Source: Trichomonas vaginalis G3
Lineage: Eukaryota > Parabasalia > Trichomonadida > Trichomonadidae
Direction of reading: 5' to 3'
NCBI RefSeq assembly: GCF_026262505.1
Contig: NC_067208.1
Location: 13,525,962 to 13,589,961, forward strand
Length of the DNA: 64,000 nucleotides
A model generated the notes under the pieces. The model saw only the letters and a program-made list of their open reading frames with translations, ran no database searches and was not told the origin of the DNA. The position numbers and the translations under genes are program-made. The first letter of the stretch is position 1, and each line of letters begins with the position of its first letter. Positions 10,065-19,294 of this stretch are shown here, one piece after another.

Positions 10065-10911
10065 ATGCTTCCAATAGAAAAAGAAAATTCAAGAGTTGCT
10101 ACAACTAAACCATTAGATGAACTTTTTACTAATGTCGGTCAAAAGTTTGAGACAGAGACCGTAAAGCATGAAGGCTATCGTTTTGACTACCCATTAAGAT
10201 GGTTAAGAGACCCATCTGTCACAAAAGCTATTGGCTTTCGTAGAATGAAGTTCATTTCAGAAGCCATACATGGTTTCCCATTTACGGTCGGTTTTGAAGT
10301 TCGATACTATAACAAAGAAAAACGTATGTATGAGAAATTTGAACAGGGAAAACTTTTACAAGTTAGTTTGCTTGTAAACTTAGAAACAACTCTTCAAGCT
10401 TTTCAAGAAAAAATAAACGATATCTATATCGAATATGCAAAACAGTATAACATTGACGAGGGAGAATACCATCTCGATATTATTTATGACAGGAAAAATG
10501 CAACTGTTAAAATCAATAGAATAGAAGACCTTGGAGAAAACGTTTATATTTCTACAAAATATAACAACTTGGCATGGTATAGATTTATGAGGATGTTAAA
10601 TCAGCCTGCAGCATATCCAGTACACCCAGACTTTTATGAAGTCGAAAACCCTAATGGAACATATGAAAATGTTTTCGACCCAGCTGCTATTATTGTTCAT
10701 GCTTCATTTTCTGGCGCCCAAAACTCTTTCTTATGCTTGGCAAATGACTTTTACGAAAAACCTACAAAGTTATACGAACCACCAAGTGGAAGTATTTCAG
10801 ACTTTCAAGTATGGTTTACTACAGATGGAAGAAAAAGAATAATTCCATATACATGCGTTTTACTTAGAACTTAGTTTCATATACAACTACTATCGAACGG
10901 TAAAAATATAA
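10065..10911 (+). CDS. Conserved 283-residue-family element protein (A copy)
   Basis: Nearly identical to the element B gene at 35652-36503. It is an alpha/beta protein with a Lys/Arg-rich start (IEKENSRVATTKPLDELF), a helical middle and a C-terminal block with NVFDP, HASFSGAQNSFLC and ISDFQVWFTTDGRKR. It is found in three copies in this window, so it is a standard gene of this element lineage. I recognise no outside family; a virion role is possible from its place beside fibre and small structural genes. The A copy is not fully intact at its end. Confidence 0.65.
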
Positions 10912-10915
10912 TTTT

Positions 10916-11158
10916 TTAATACGGTTGAGGTGTTGGATTTGGTTGCCAACTAGACTGTGGTGCAGGTTCAGGCTGTTGTATAACAGGAGCTTGCTCTTCT
11001 GGTTCAGGGTCTTTAGGTATAATACCAACGAACTGACCTACCCTTTTACCAATATTTTTGACACCGTTCCAAATTCCTCTTCCGACAGATTTTATTCCAT
11101 TCCATATACCTCTTCCAACATTTCGAAAGAAGTTTCCTATCTTACTGAAGAAACCCAT
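10916..11158 (-). CDS. 80-aa amphipathic small element protein (A copy)
   Basis: An open frame beginning MGFFSKIGNFFRNVGRGIWN with repeated GRGIWNG(I/V)K blocks that form an amphipathic, glycine-rich helix, then a Pro/Glu/Gln-rich tail. Copy in B at 35405-35647 with only a few substitutions. Like the 133-aa protein it starts MG followed by Phe-rich sequence, so both may be membrane-interacting virion peptides. This is inference from composition. Confidence 0.65.
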   Translation of the reverse strand: MGFFSKIGNFFRNVGRGIWNGIKSVGRGIWNGVKNIGKRVGQFVGIIPKDPEPEEQAPVIQQPEPAPQSSWQPNPTPQPY

Positions 11159-11176
11159 TTTACTATATGTAAAAAT

Positions 11177-11541
11177 CTAATGTCCGCCTAGTCTCTTACG
11201 TTTCCTGTTGAGTTCCATAGCATTCTTTAACTGGAGCTCATACATTCTGTTTCTCCTCTGGTAGAAAACATATTCTGGGTCAACTCCTGTGTTCGCGTCA
11301 TCTGCATAAAGTTGTTTATATCCCACTTCAGGGTTTGTATAAAACTCTTTCCATCTCTCATATTTGCATACCATGGTGGCAAACCTAACGCAGCGTCATT
11401 TGACATGGCAGTTTGCATTTGTACATCTGTTGGCACTTGACCATAGTTTGCCATTGCAGTTTGTATTCTAACTTCATTTGGAATATTCTCTGGGTTTGGT
11501 TGTCCAGGTTGCTGTGCATTCGCTAAGTTCTGTGCGTCCAT
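11177..11541 (-). pseudogene. Small acidic/Gln-rich element protein (A copy, broken)
   Basis: Matches the whole 120-aa open frame in B (35024-35386): Gln/Asn/Pro-rich start with a repeated QTAM motif, a Tyr-rich middle and a very basic end (NRKRKRLGGH). The A copy is broken once or twice. The basic tail may contact DNA. Function unknown. Confidence 0.6.
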
Positions 11542-11564
11542 TTAATATTAGATAAAAATATCTC

Positions 11565-11696
11565 TTACGAGTACATATACTGAACATTTGCAGGCATTGG
11601 TTCATCTTCATATTCTCTGTACTTTTCTGCCACGTCAAATAAATAAATGACACAATGGAAAAAACCTAAAACAAGTAGTCCTATTTCAAACCACAT
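11565..11696 (-). CDS. 43-aa single-span membrane microprotein (A copy)
   Basis: A tiny frame starting at 11696: MWFEIGLLVLGFFHCVIY forms one hydrophobic span, followed by an acidic tail ending with PANVQYMYS. It overlaps the 3' end of the methyltransferase gene by 11 bp in another frame. It is conserved at the same place in B (34869-35000) with a single visible amino-acid difference, which supports it as a real gene. Confidence 0.5.
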   Translation of the reverse strand: MWFEIGLLVLGFFHCVIYLFDVAEKYREYEDEPMPANVQYMYS

Positions 11697-12498
11697 TACT
11701 TACTAATAAAATTTCTTTGTTATGACACTTTCTCCGGTTTATAGGACCTCTCTCATATTCTATCTTGTCATATATAAACTCATAGTCATGTATGTCCTCT
11801 AACCATCTCATAACGGTTTCCAAACCACTTTTATCGGATGTAAAGTAAAAGCATGGATGGTTATGTATAACGTCTAAAGTTTCTAAAGAGTCTCTCAAAG
11901 TCCAGTCTACTTGGTATTGAAAATCCCATGTGTTATAGAACGGCGGGTCCACTATAAAGAAAACATTTTCCTTGTCTTTATATTTTTCATACAACTCTGT
12001 CCAATAACATCTCACAAACTCTATACCCTCAATATATTTTTCTATGTCCTCTTTGAAAACATTTGTATAGTTAAGATATAAAACTTTTGACATAAGTGTT
12101 TCAATGTCATGAACTCTTATAGAACCACTATATAATAGTCTAGCAGATATACTATCCCAGTCTATATATTCTGCTTTTTTCAAAACCTCTCTCACAATAT
12201 TTTTCTTATCTAATGGTATACGTTCCATCTTACCTATAGGTATCTTTTCTTTTAACTCACTCAATATTTTGTTTGTGTCTGGTATATGTTTGAGACGGTC
12301 CATATAGTTGTCGAAGTCATTGCATATAATCTTTGAGTCTGGGAATATTGTATGGCACAAATGGGATATATAGAAACTTCCACCGAACAAATCTACAAAT
12401 GTTAGACCATTCGGTAGTTTCTTAAGTTCTCTCAATATAATATCTTTACATTTACTCTTATTTCCAAAGAACGGTAACGGTAGTTTTGTAAAATTCAT
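11686..12498 (-). CDS. Dam-like DNA adenine N6-methyltransferase (A copy)
   Basis: A 270-aa open frame with the marks of the D12 class of adenine methyltransferases. PLPFFGNKSK near residue 8 corresponds to the PFxxxGNK start, FVDLFGGSFYISHL near 35 is the SAM-binding motif, and DPPFYNT near 184 is the catalytic DPPY-type motif. The enzyme would transfer a methyl group from SAM to N6 of adenine in DNA. It is the gene closest to this end of the element, reading away from the terminus. The copy at 34066-34884 is almost identical. Confidence 0.85.
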   Translation of the reverse strand: MNFTKLPLPFFGNKSKCKDIILRELKKLPNGLTFVDLFGGSFYISHLCHTIFPDSKIICNDFDNYMDRLKHIPDTNKILSELKEKIPIGKMERIPLDKKNIVREVLKKAEYIDWDSISARLLYSGSIRVHDIETLMSKVLYLNYTNVFKEDIEKYIEGIEFVRCYWTELYEKYKDKENVFFIVDPPFYNTWDFQYQVDWTLRDSLETLDVIHNHPCFYFTSDKSGLETVMRWLEDIHDYEFIYDKIEYERGPINRRKCHNKEILLVSNVV

Positions 12499-12583
12499 TT
12501 ATATATAATAATAAAAATGTTTTTACCCAAAAAGTGACAGAAAAGTGACAAAGCATGAAAACATATATAATTTGTGAAAAGCG

Positions 12584-12775
12584 ACACATTATATAATGTT
12601 TTCGACCCAGAAGAAGGCTTCTTCCCAGAAGCATGGAGGAAGAAGAAGAGTCCTCCGAATTCACACCAGAAGACTAACAATTTTCCGAATAAAAACTTCA
12701 TTTATACTAAACATCTTCGGGGCTAGAGGGCACGAAGTGCCTGGAAGCCCCACTACCTTTTTTTTTTTTTTTTTT
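12584..12775. repeat. Terminal inverted repeat, inner-facing end of element A
   Basis: This about 190-bp sequence is the inverted equivalent of the two ends of element B. It ends in an 18-base T run, preceded by a GC-richer block that can fold on itself (GGGGCTAGAGGGC and the nearby GCCTGGAAGCCCC). The adjoining host sequence begins AAATCAGCAC. No 6-bp target duplication can be tested because the other end of A is outside the window. Confidence 0.85.
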
Positions 12776-13271
12776 AAATCAGCACCATAAATAAAAGGCA
12801 CACAAATTAATTCAAAATTAGTGGGTAAATCATTTCTTGATTTTTTATTTCCGTTAGTTCCGAGAATCGGACCAAAATCTGATGACAGGCATTGGCAGAA
12901 TGTCTAAAAATAGAAACTAACTTACATTTCCTAATGTCAATTTCCGAATTATGACATCTTATTTCAATATATTCTAGATCAGGCGATCCAGGATTAAAAG
13001 CTAGCTCTGTCTATGTTAATATGAGGATAGGTGAGGCCGTTCTCACTTCCTAAATTTGATGAAAAATCACATTGAACCAAATATCTATCAACAATCTAGC
13101 ACTTTTGTTAATCACATGATTTGTTACTTAGGTTATATAAAACAACTTGATGAATAACGAGGTGTATTCAATCGGCAATTAAAAAGTGGAAATAATATAA
13201 AATATACCAATAAAAACGATTTAGTCATTCTTGCAACTAAAATTAAACATATTACCAGAGCAATCTGTTAA
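12776..13271. other. AT-rich spacer, no gene seen
   Basis: Host DNA between the end of element A and the first host gene. I see no coding frame, tRNA or strong repeat. Confidence 0.6.
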
Positions 13272-13883
13272 TTATTTTTTAGGTTTTGTTTCCTGCTTCT
13301 TTGGCTGCTTTGGCTTCGGATTTGCTTGATTTAAGTCGTCGTGAAGCTTTGTGAGAGTGAGCTTAAATCCACGTGGGGATGTAATTTCCTCATGATTAAT
13401 ACGATCTAAAATTTCAGAGAGATAAGTGTTAGCGAGTTTAGAAGATTGCTTTGGAATGAAACCATCCTCAGAAATCGATGTTACTGTGATACCTTTGCGA
13501 ACAATTTCAAATGAGTAATGAATAGAATGATTTTTATGGATTTGATCATTAACAACCATTTTCATTGATTTGAATTCATTGTACATTTTGCCTTTATTAC
13601 CATATGAAGTATAAACCTTGAATCCGATTTCAGTATTGTTATCTAATGGTTTTGAATCAATACTTAACTTAGAATAGTGAGCCTTACCATGTTTGGTTTG
13701 ATGATACAATCCACTTTTCTCAACAAAAGTGGAATCGATATCAATTAATTTTCCTAAAGTGATATTTGAAAGTTTTTCTTCATTGTAACTTTTGATGTAT
13801 GGAGCAGTGAACTTGAAATTTGGAATTGGCTGTCTGTGCTTCCATATGAATCTGCTTGCAGTTATGACGTCTAAAATTCTCAT
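13272..13883 (-). CDS. Hypothetical 203-aa host protein with basic tail
   Basis: The start at 13883 is chosen over the upstream in-frame ATG at 13973 because a TCATTA initiator-like motif lies just before it, as expected for trichomonad genes with very short leaders. The protein begins MRILDVITASRFIWKHRQPI, which could be a short organelle-targeting leader. A mixed alpha/beta body follows, with a serine/histidine-rich central part, and the end is a Lys/Pro/Gln-rich tail (PKPKQPKKQETKPKK). A basic tail fits nucleic-acid or ribosome association, but I recognise no family. It stands alone, with about 1.2 kb of spacer upstream. Confidence 0.6.
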   Translation of the reverse strand: MRILDVITASRFIWKHRQPIPNFKFTAPYIKSYNEEKLSNITLGKLIDIDSTFVEKSGLYHQTKHGKAHYSKLSIDSKPLDNNTEIGFKVYTSYGNKGKMYNEFKSMKMVVNDQIHKNHSIHYSFEIVRKGITVTSISEDGFIPKQSSKLANTYLSEILDRINHEEITSPRGFKLTLTKLHDDLNQANPKPKQPKKQETKPKK

Positions 13884-13887
13884 TGTA

Positions 13888-13896
13888 ATGAAAAAA
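13888..13896 (-). promoter_or_regulatory. Initiator-like motif before the 203-aa gene
   Basis: On the minus strand TTTTTTTCATTACA runs directly into the ATG at 13883. The TCATTA core agrees with the trichomonad initiator (TCA followed by pyrimidine and A/T), normally within about 20 bases of the start. Confidence 0.4.
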
Positions 13897-13973
13897 ATAA
13901 TTGAATGAATGTTGGTTGACAGTGGTTTGGTTGAAATGTTTATTGATCGAATAATATTAAGCATATCCAGCAT

Positions 13974-15087
13974 ATTTGAATCTAAACTGAAAATATATCA
14001 AATGCCTTAATTTTCAATTATATGTTTTTTTTTTTAATATCAAACAAAATTGATAGCAGAAGATAGATACATACTACATGACTATTGATTTAAGCTAATT
14101 ATCATCAGATGTTTTTAATCATCCTCCCAAATTTATTGATGTTTATCATTGTATTATTTCATTAAAAGCTTTTTCGGCGGCTCACTGTTGAGCACAAAAG
14201 GAGAGAGCTTGGTAACAATAGGTTCACTATTCGATATGTATCAGTAAATGCACAATTTTTAGAAATGCCGTTGAAGTTCAGAAAAAATTGAAAAAGACAA
14301 AAATTAGTTTGAATGAGAATCCCAGATGATAGAATTGGCACAAAAATAACGTTGGATATAAATATCGATTTCCTCTTTTCAACAGTAGTATTTATTAGCT
14401 TATCTTTTATCATGCTACCCATTTCTAGAGTCAATAATTATACAGTTTCCTAATCCAAAAAAGGTGTGAAACAACTATTACTATTGATGCCGAAACATTT
14501 ATCAAACAATCAAAAAGAGGATTATAATAAGTGATAATCCAATAGACTACTATATTTTTATGTTATGAAGATGATTTCTATGCTGGATTAGCTGTAACAA
14601 GCGGCATCATATACTCTTTCATTATCGGAGTAATCAATAACTATTTTTGATTTCACGTCAAAGGTGTGTCCAACACTATAAAATTGTATTTCCAACTCAA
14701 ATGGATCATATTTAAATTGAATTGATCTATTTGAAAAAAATTTATATTCTTAATAAGACAAAATTCGTGTCTTGTGGGATTTACTCACAATAAATAATAA
14801 TCATAATCTATTTTAATTCATTTTCATAACAATGTTAAAATCATTTTCTTCATTTTTGTGATAGTTCATTTGAAATGCAGTATGTAAATTTATCACATTA
14901 CAGAAATTGTGATGATTTATGATATAAAACAAAGAGAAAAAGATAATTCAATGCGTTTAACATAGATTTTTATCATATAATTATTCAATTAACAAAATTG
15001 TTTCGAAAATTCACGAAATCAACTCTGAAATGAAGCGTTTAAAAATTCAACAACAAATAATATCATAGAAATGCCGAATTTATTATT
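13974..15087. other. AT-rich spacer, no supported gene
   Basis: A 1.1 kb intergenic stretch. A 90-codon frame at 14162-14434 has no recognisable domain and ordinary chance composition. Nothing else stands out. Confidence 0.5.
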
Positions 15088-15987
15088 TTACAGTATTGCC
15101 GAGCCGAATGATAATCTTCTTGGCTTTAAAATTTTTCTATCAAGAACCAAACTAATAGAACTGCCACATGAGTTAAAGGGTTTGATGATTTTCTTCTTTT
15201 TTGCAATGCTGATATAAGCTCTGCTCTGATTAAAAAGATCCTGAGCTGATGGTCTTTCTTTTGGATTTATATTAAGGCACTTTCGGATAAGCTTGCGGAA
15301 AAACGAATCGCCAATATTGTCTTGGCAATAAACACCTGAAATAAGATTTTGGACAAATGCACTTTTCGAATCTGTTGGCCATGGGTAAGAATGAACATAT
15401 AAATAGTAGAGTGTAACACCTAGTGCCAATATATCAGCTTTAAATGCGTCATATGGCTGTAGCTGCACTATTTCTGGAGATAGGAACATTCTTGTTCCAG
15501 AATAATCTGTATATTTCTGATCTGCGAGATTTTTCTTTGCGAGGCCAAAGTCACAAATTTTGATTCTTCCATATGAATCGACAAGGAAGTTTGATGGCTT
15601 TATATCACCATGACTGATTCCAGTTTCATGGCAGCACTTTACGGATTGAATCATTCCAAGTGCTATCTCATTTAGTTCCGAAATAGACATATCTCTTTTT
15701 TCTTGAAGAAGCTTATCTATACTTGTCTTGCATAGTTCCATCATTAAGTAGATGTATGGACCATGATATACGTATCTATATAATGTAACTATACCAGAAC
15801 TCTTTATAGTTATCATAGATTCGTATTCATCTTCACGGAATCGATCTTTTAATATTCTCTTCACTGCAAATTCTGTTTTGTACTGTTCGGAATAGACTTT
15901 ATAGATTATTCCAAATGAACCTATTCCTATAACACCAAGATTTGTTAAATCATTGCTTATAAAGAACTCAACGTCGCATGGATCCAT
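15088..15987 (-). CDS. Protein kinase (Ser/Thr type, non-RD)
   Basis: A 299-aa single-domain kinase. Visible motifs: glycine loop GIGSFG at residues 21-26, ATP-binding lysine K43 in FAVKRI, catalytic loop HGDIKPSN at 126-133 with the base D128, DFG at 146-148 and SPE in place of APE at 170-172. The loop has Gly instead of the usual Arg before the catalytic Asp, so it is a non-RD kinase not expected to need activation-loop phosphorylation in the classical way. A short basic tail follows the domain. Trichomonads have hundreds of such small kinases, and the substrate cannot be told. An initiator-like TCATTTCTTTTC lies directly before the start codon. Confidence 0.9.
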   Translation of the reverse strand: MDPCDVEFFISNDLTNLGVIGIGSFGIIYKVYSEQYKTEFAVKRILKDRFREDEYESMITIKSSGIVTLYRYVYHGPYIYLMMELCKTSIDKLLQEKRDMSISELNEIALGMIQSVKCCHETGISHGDIKPSNFLVDSYGRIKICDFGLAKKNLADQKYTDYSGTRMFLSPEIVQLQPYDAFKADILALGVTLYYLYVHSYPWPTDSKSAFVQNLISGVYCQDNIGDSFFRKLIRKCLNINPKERPSAQDLFNQSRAYISIAKKKKIIKPFNSCGSSISLVLDRKILKPRRLSFGSAIL

Positions 15988-15999
15988 GAAAAGAAATGA
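15988..15999 (-). promoter_or_regulatory. Initiator-like motif before the kinase
   Basis: TCATTTCTTTTC on the minus strand directly abuts the ATG at 15987, a good fit to the trichomonad TCA-pyrimidine initiator with an almost absent leader. Confidence 0.45.
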
Positions 16000-16438
16000 A
16001 TGATTATTTTTTCTGAGTAATTCAATTTGTTAAATCTTGGAATTCAGCTGATTACAATGTAAGCGATATGTCATGACATATATTCATCAATTGAAAAAAA
16101 TTGAAGGAAAATCATTTCAGTTTTATCGAGATTAGTATCAAAAAACAAAATGGTAGTCCGAAAATTGAACCTATTTGAAAATGTAGCCACTGAAAAATCA
16201 GAGTTCTGAAAAAGGAAGAATGTCACGAGTGGGGGACAAACTCGCCCATTGTCACTTTTTCATTAACCTTAAACTTGTAATTTTCATTATTTTTAATTAA
16301 CCTTATTTCTTTCCCAATTCCTGATTTATTTTATTCACTTACTATTAAAAGTCACATTTTAATAAAATATAATAATTTATTTATAGCATTTTTTACTATA
16401 CTGTAATAAAAAATTAATTATAATAAATTAAATGTTTA

Positions 16439-16795
16439 TTAAATCAAATGTTTTCTTTGCAATAATATTTTTAATGTTGAGTAAACAATGTTGGGATCAA
16501 GTGTATCATTTTTCAGACCTTTCTGAACAGCTTCAAGCATACTGATGCATTCGACTTTTTTAAATTGTGTCATTTCTTCGAAATCTCTTGTGACTTTTTT
16601 GATAACTTTAACACTTCTCTCTGAATCCAGACCTTTAATTTGCAACTTAATCAGGAATGAAGGAACAACACTGGAATATAACTCGATTACAAGTTCATCG
16701 AGTCGAAGATTTGGTTGTACACCACTTGTATGTGCCGGATACCATTGTGTCAAATTTTTTCTGAAATTAACTTTAAAAGTACTAAGTAAGATCAT
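16439..16795 (-). CDS. Mo25-like fragment, 118 aa
   Basis: Starting at ATG 16795, the product has helix-rich sequence reminiscent of the N-terminal armadillo-like repeats of Mo25/CAB39, the scaffold that activates STE20-type kinases with STRAD. The best resemblance is over LRLDELVIELYSSVVPSFL, then a conserved-looking GLDSERSVKVIKKVTRDFEE. Family members have about 330 residues, so this would be a truncated copy. The first 28 codons are part of the 121-bp tandem unit repeated upstream. I rate the family match as tentative; an unrelated helical protein is possible. Confidence 0.35.
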   Translation of the reverse strand: MILLSTFKVNFRKNLTQWYPAHTSGVQPNLRLDELVIELYSSVVPSFLIKLQIKGLDSERSVKVIKKVTRDFEEMTQFKKVECISMLEAVQKGLKNDTLDPNIVYSTLKILLQRKHLI

Positions 16796-17397
16796 GAGAT
16801 ATAGCAATATATGTTTAAACTAACTTATATTTTGGTTGTACACCACTTGTATGTGCCGGATACCATTGTGTCAAATTTTTTCTGAAATTAACTTTAAAAG
16901 TACTAAGTAAGATCATGAGATATAGCAATATATGTTTAAACTAACTTATATTTTGGTTGTACACCACTTGTATGTGCCGGATACCATTGTGTCAAATTTT
17001 TTCTGAAATTAACTTTAAAAGTACTAAGTAAGATCATGAGATATAGCAATATATGTTTAAACTAACTTATATTTTGGTTGTACACCACTTGTATGTGCCG
17101 GATACCATTGTGTCAAATTTTTTCTGAAATTAACTTTAAAAGTACTAAGTAAGATCATGAGATATAGCAATATATGTTTAAACTAACTTATATTTTGGTT
17201 GTACACCACTTGTATGTGCCGGATACCATTGTGTCAAATTTTTTCTGAAATTAACTTTAAAAGTACTAAGTAAGATCATGAGATATAGCAATATATGTTT
17301 AAACTAACTTATATTTTGGTTGTACACCACTTGTATGTGCCGGATACCATTGTGTCAAATTTTTTCTGAAATTAACTTTAAAAGTACTAAGTAAGAT
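16711..17397. repeat. 121-bp tandem array carrying a gene 5' end
   Basis: Six starts of one unit occur at 16711, 16832, 16953, 17074, 17195 and 17316, exactly 121 bp apart, and the copies look identical, so the array is recent. On the minus strand each unit holds an ATG and 28 shared codons (MILLSTFKVNFRKN, then WYPAHTSGVQP). Only the copy at 16711-16795 continues into the longer gene; the others end after a few codons. 121 is not a multiple of three, so the copies do not form one long frame. Confidence 0.9.
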
Positions 17398-17538
17398 CAT
17401 TTATTTTTGCATAATATAATGCCAATATGGTTTCTTTTGATTTTATTTCATTTATAAGCAAATCAGATTTACCCAAAAACTCCACTCCATAAGCGTTCAT
17501 TTGCTAAATTAAAAAGTGACAATGGGCTAGTCTGTCCC

Positions 17539-18034
17539 TTTCTCAGAATGTCACGACACAAATTTATTAAATTTTGCTAAATAGGTGCAAATTCAATTCT
17601 AAGTACATTTCGTAACTATGATTGTACAGTCATAAATATTCTTTTCAATTTAATTTTTTAGAAATATACTCCCTTCAATAAAAGAAAGGTTTTCGATTCT
17701 TCGACTGATAAATATCCCCTTCAAAAATTATGACAATTAGCTTTCAAACTTTTGATAATATCACCCAATTTTGTTAACACTTATTATTAAAAAATAATCA
17801 TGAAATATTAATTGATTTTTGCATTAATTACATTGTTCTAAAACATTTTTTCCCGATGACGAGTTCTTGATCCACATGGCAACGTTGAAGATTTAATAAT
17901 ATTGGCAATGAAATATTGATCCATTGCTTATCTAAAAACTCATACGGTTGAGAAACCATATTGATACCGGTATATTTGACAATTTTTGATATTTTTATAG
18001 AACGTATAAATGAATTTGGTTAAACAATAATGAT
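17539..18034. other. AT-rich spacer, no gene seen
   Basis: Nothing coding is seen. It lies downstream of the HscB gene and outside the inverted-repeat segment. Confidence 0.5.
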
Positions 18035-18697
18035 TTACAATTTATTAACAGGTATTTTTTGCTTGAGTGTGTCGCGGATTCTGGATAAATATTTCAATTT
18101 GGAAAGAATAATTGCAGCTTCTCCTGGTTTTGCAAGCTTTCCATCCTTTATTTCAAGTGTAGAAGCAAGTGAAGCTGTGAGATCTTTCATCATCTTTTGA
18201 GCTTTTTGAAGTAATTTAATAAGTTCATCGGGCTCATTTGTATTGTCCATTTCCTCATGGAATTCGAGAACCTCCATCAGGAAATCTTGTGGAACATCGG
18301 TGACGACCTTTTGATTGAAAAGATGGAGCAAATATTCGCCACGAGAAACAGGATTTCTAAGGGTGTGATATCCTTCATTGATGCATCCAGAGGCTTTGAT
18401 ACTCAATTCTTTCTCTTTTTCGGTTTTTGAGTAAAATCTATCAGGATGAACCTTTCGTTGGAGAGATAAGTAGGACTTATCAAGCTTTTTAACATCTATT
18501 TTGTACTGCTTTGGTTGATCAAACAACTGGAAGAAATTATCGCAAGTTGGAGGCTGAATCTTGTGGCATGATTCACAAAATAGACTACTTTTTGCTGTAT
18601 TCAACAAGTGATTGCAATTCCAGCATGCTGCACTGCATGTGTTCTTCAGGGCTTCAGCGAACGCCCTGCTTAAGAATGAATCAGGTAATTTCAGCAT
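18035..18697 (-). CDS. HscB/Jac1 J-domain co-chaperone of iron-sulfur assembly
   Basis: A 220-aa protein starting at 18697. The start is preferred over one 19 codons upstream because TCACTTCA, an initiator-like motif, lies just before it and because MLKLPDSFLSRAF resembles a short hydrogenosomal leader. A zinc-binding knuckle with Cys at 25, 28, 41 and 44 (CWNC and CESC) is followed by a J domain with the HPD motif at 84-86 (RKVHPDRF), then the C-terminal helical domain that binds the scaffold protein. In the family, HscB stimulates a mitochondrial-type Hsp70 to release Fe-S clusters from IscU. In a trichomonad this would act in the hydrogenosome. Confidence 0.85.
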   Translation of the reverse strand: MLKLPDSFLSRAFAEALKNTCSAACWNCNHLLNTAKSSLFCESCHKIQPPTCDNFFQLFDQPKQYKIDVKKLDKSYLSLQRKVHPDRFYSKTEKEKELSIKASGCINEGYHTLRNPVSRGEYLLHLFNQKVVTDVPQDFLMEVLEFHEEMDNTNEPDELIKLLQKAQKMMKDLTASLASTLEIKDGKLAKPGEAAIILSKLKYLSRIRDTLKQKIPVNKL

Positions 18698-18699
18698 TG

Positions 18700-18711
18700 A
18701 AAATTGAAGTG
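18700..18711 (-). promoter_or_regulatory. Initiator-like motif before HscB
   Basis: TCACTTCAATTTTCA precedes the ATG on the minus strand, so transcription could start within 15 bases of translation. This favours the shorter 220-aa product. Confidence 0.4.
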
Positions 18712-18754
18712 ACCAACAATGAAATTTTGGGAATTTTATCTTAACTAATATCAT

Positions 18755-19220
18755 ACATTAATATTAGCACAATTTTATAAACAATTGGTAGATGTCACTT
18801 TTACGATCGTTGGGAAAATTTCCTTTTACTACATCGTTTCCAAGAACCGAAAGAAAAAATGGGCTGACATTATAAATTTCTCAAAGGTAATCATGAAAAC
18901 ATATACATTATTATACATATGCTTATTCTGCTTAAATACATTTCATATATCCATGATTTTTAAAATATTTTATTTCCGAAGTTTCGAAAATTAATGAAGA
19001 GTTAACTATTCGACTACATAAATCATTAAAGCCAAAAATTCATTTCAACTTATCAGATCTGAAATGCTTTCGAGATATTTGTTCAATAGGTTTCTCTATG
19101 TTTAGTCAACAACTACAACATTGATTGTAATACATAGAGATTAGGCCAATGTTCTCTTTGCAAAAAGGGTTTTCCAAAAGAGTTCAATAGCAAAGAAAAA
19201 AAGCTACAGATGAAAAAAAT
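18755..19220. other. AT-rich spacer
   Basis: No supported gene. A 69-codon plus-strand frame at 18785-18994 is Phe/Ile/Tyr-rich, as expected from AT-rich DNA read by chance. Confidence 0.5.
19212..19218 (-). terminator. Pol III T-run terminator of tRNA-Arg
   Basis: Seven T residues on the minus strand start three bases after the discriminator base of the tRNA. Confidence 0.6.
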
Positions 19221-19294
19221 CACGCCGTCCAGAGCTTGAACCTGGACTCTACTGCTTCGTAGGCAGTCACCTTATCCAATTGGGCCAACGGAGC
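19221..19294 (-). tRNA. tRNA-Arg (anticodon ACG)
   Basis: On the minus strand the sequence folds as a cloverleaf. The anticodon arm is ACTGC-CTACGAA-GCAGT with anticodon ACG. The T arm is CCAGG-TTCAAGC-TCTGG, the D arm has GCC and GGT flanking a GG-containing loop, and the variable loop has five bases. There is no intron. The acceptor stem GCTCCGT/ACGGCGT has one mismatch at the third pair and a G-U at the first. A T7 run follows the 3' end on the minus strand, as an RNA polymerase III terminator. Confidence 0.85.

Larger units (their letters stand above)
1..12775 (-). mobile_element. Polinton/Maverick element A (partial, runs off left edge)
   Basis: A large DNA element of the Polinton/Maverick family whose terminus lies at 12775. 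From that end inward it carries, in mirror image, the same gene series as element B: methyltransferase, small genes, fibre, integrase and membrane-active small proteins, then a proline/glutamine-rich protein gene and a KilA-N-like region. Shared genes are nearly identical at the protein level, so A and B are close and young relatives. The stretch from 1 to about 3700 is expanded by repeats. No capsid or packaging gene is seen in the visible part; those may lie beyond the left edge. The visible part is a fossil with about six to eight breaks. Confidence 0.9.
16233..17538. mobile_element. 1.3 kb segment with 28-bp inverted ends
   Basis: The sequence at 16233-16260 (GGGACAAACTCGCCCATTGT then CACTTTTT) is repeated in inverted form at 17511-17538 with two mismatches. 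Just outside both ends lies the 12-bp direct repeat AGAATGTCACGA (16217-16228 and 17545-17556), four to six bases away from each inverted end. The enclosed DNA has no transposase but holds an Mo25-like gene fragment and a 121-bp tandem array. It may be a small non-autonomous DNA transposon that caught host sequence; class unknown. Confidence 0.5.

Noticed and set aside
12596-12790. 64-codon frame across the end of element A
   Set aside because: It lies in the terminal repeat and runs through the T run; it is the mirror of the terminal gene's tail.
14162-14434. 90-codon minus-strand frame
   Set aside because: Ordinary chance frame in spacer; no initiator-like motif or domain.
16711-17397. CRISPR-like or protein repeat array
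   Set aside because: Units are contiguous without variable spacers, and 121 bp is not a whole number of codons.
18785-18994. 69-codon plus-strand frame
   Set aside because: Composition (Phe, Ile, Tyr, Lys) is that of AT-rich spacer read by chance.
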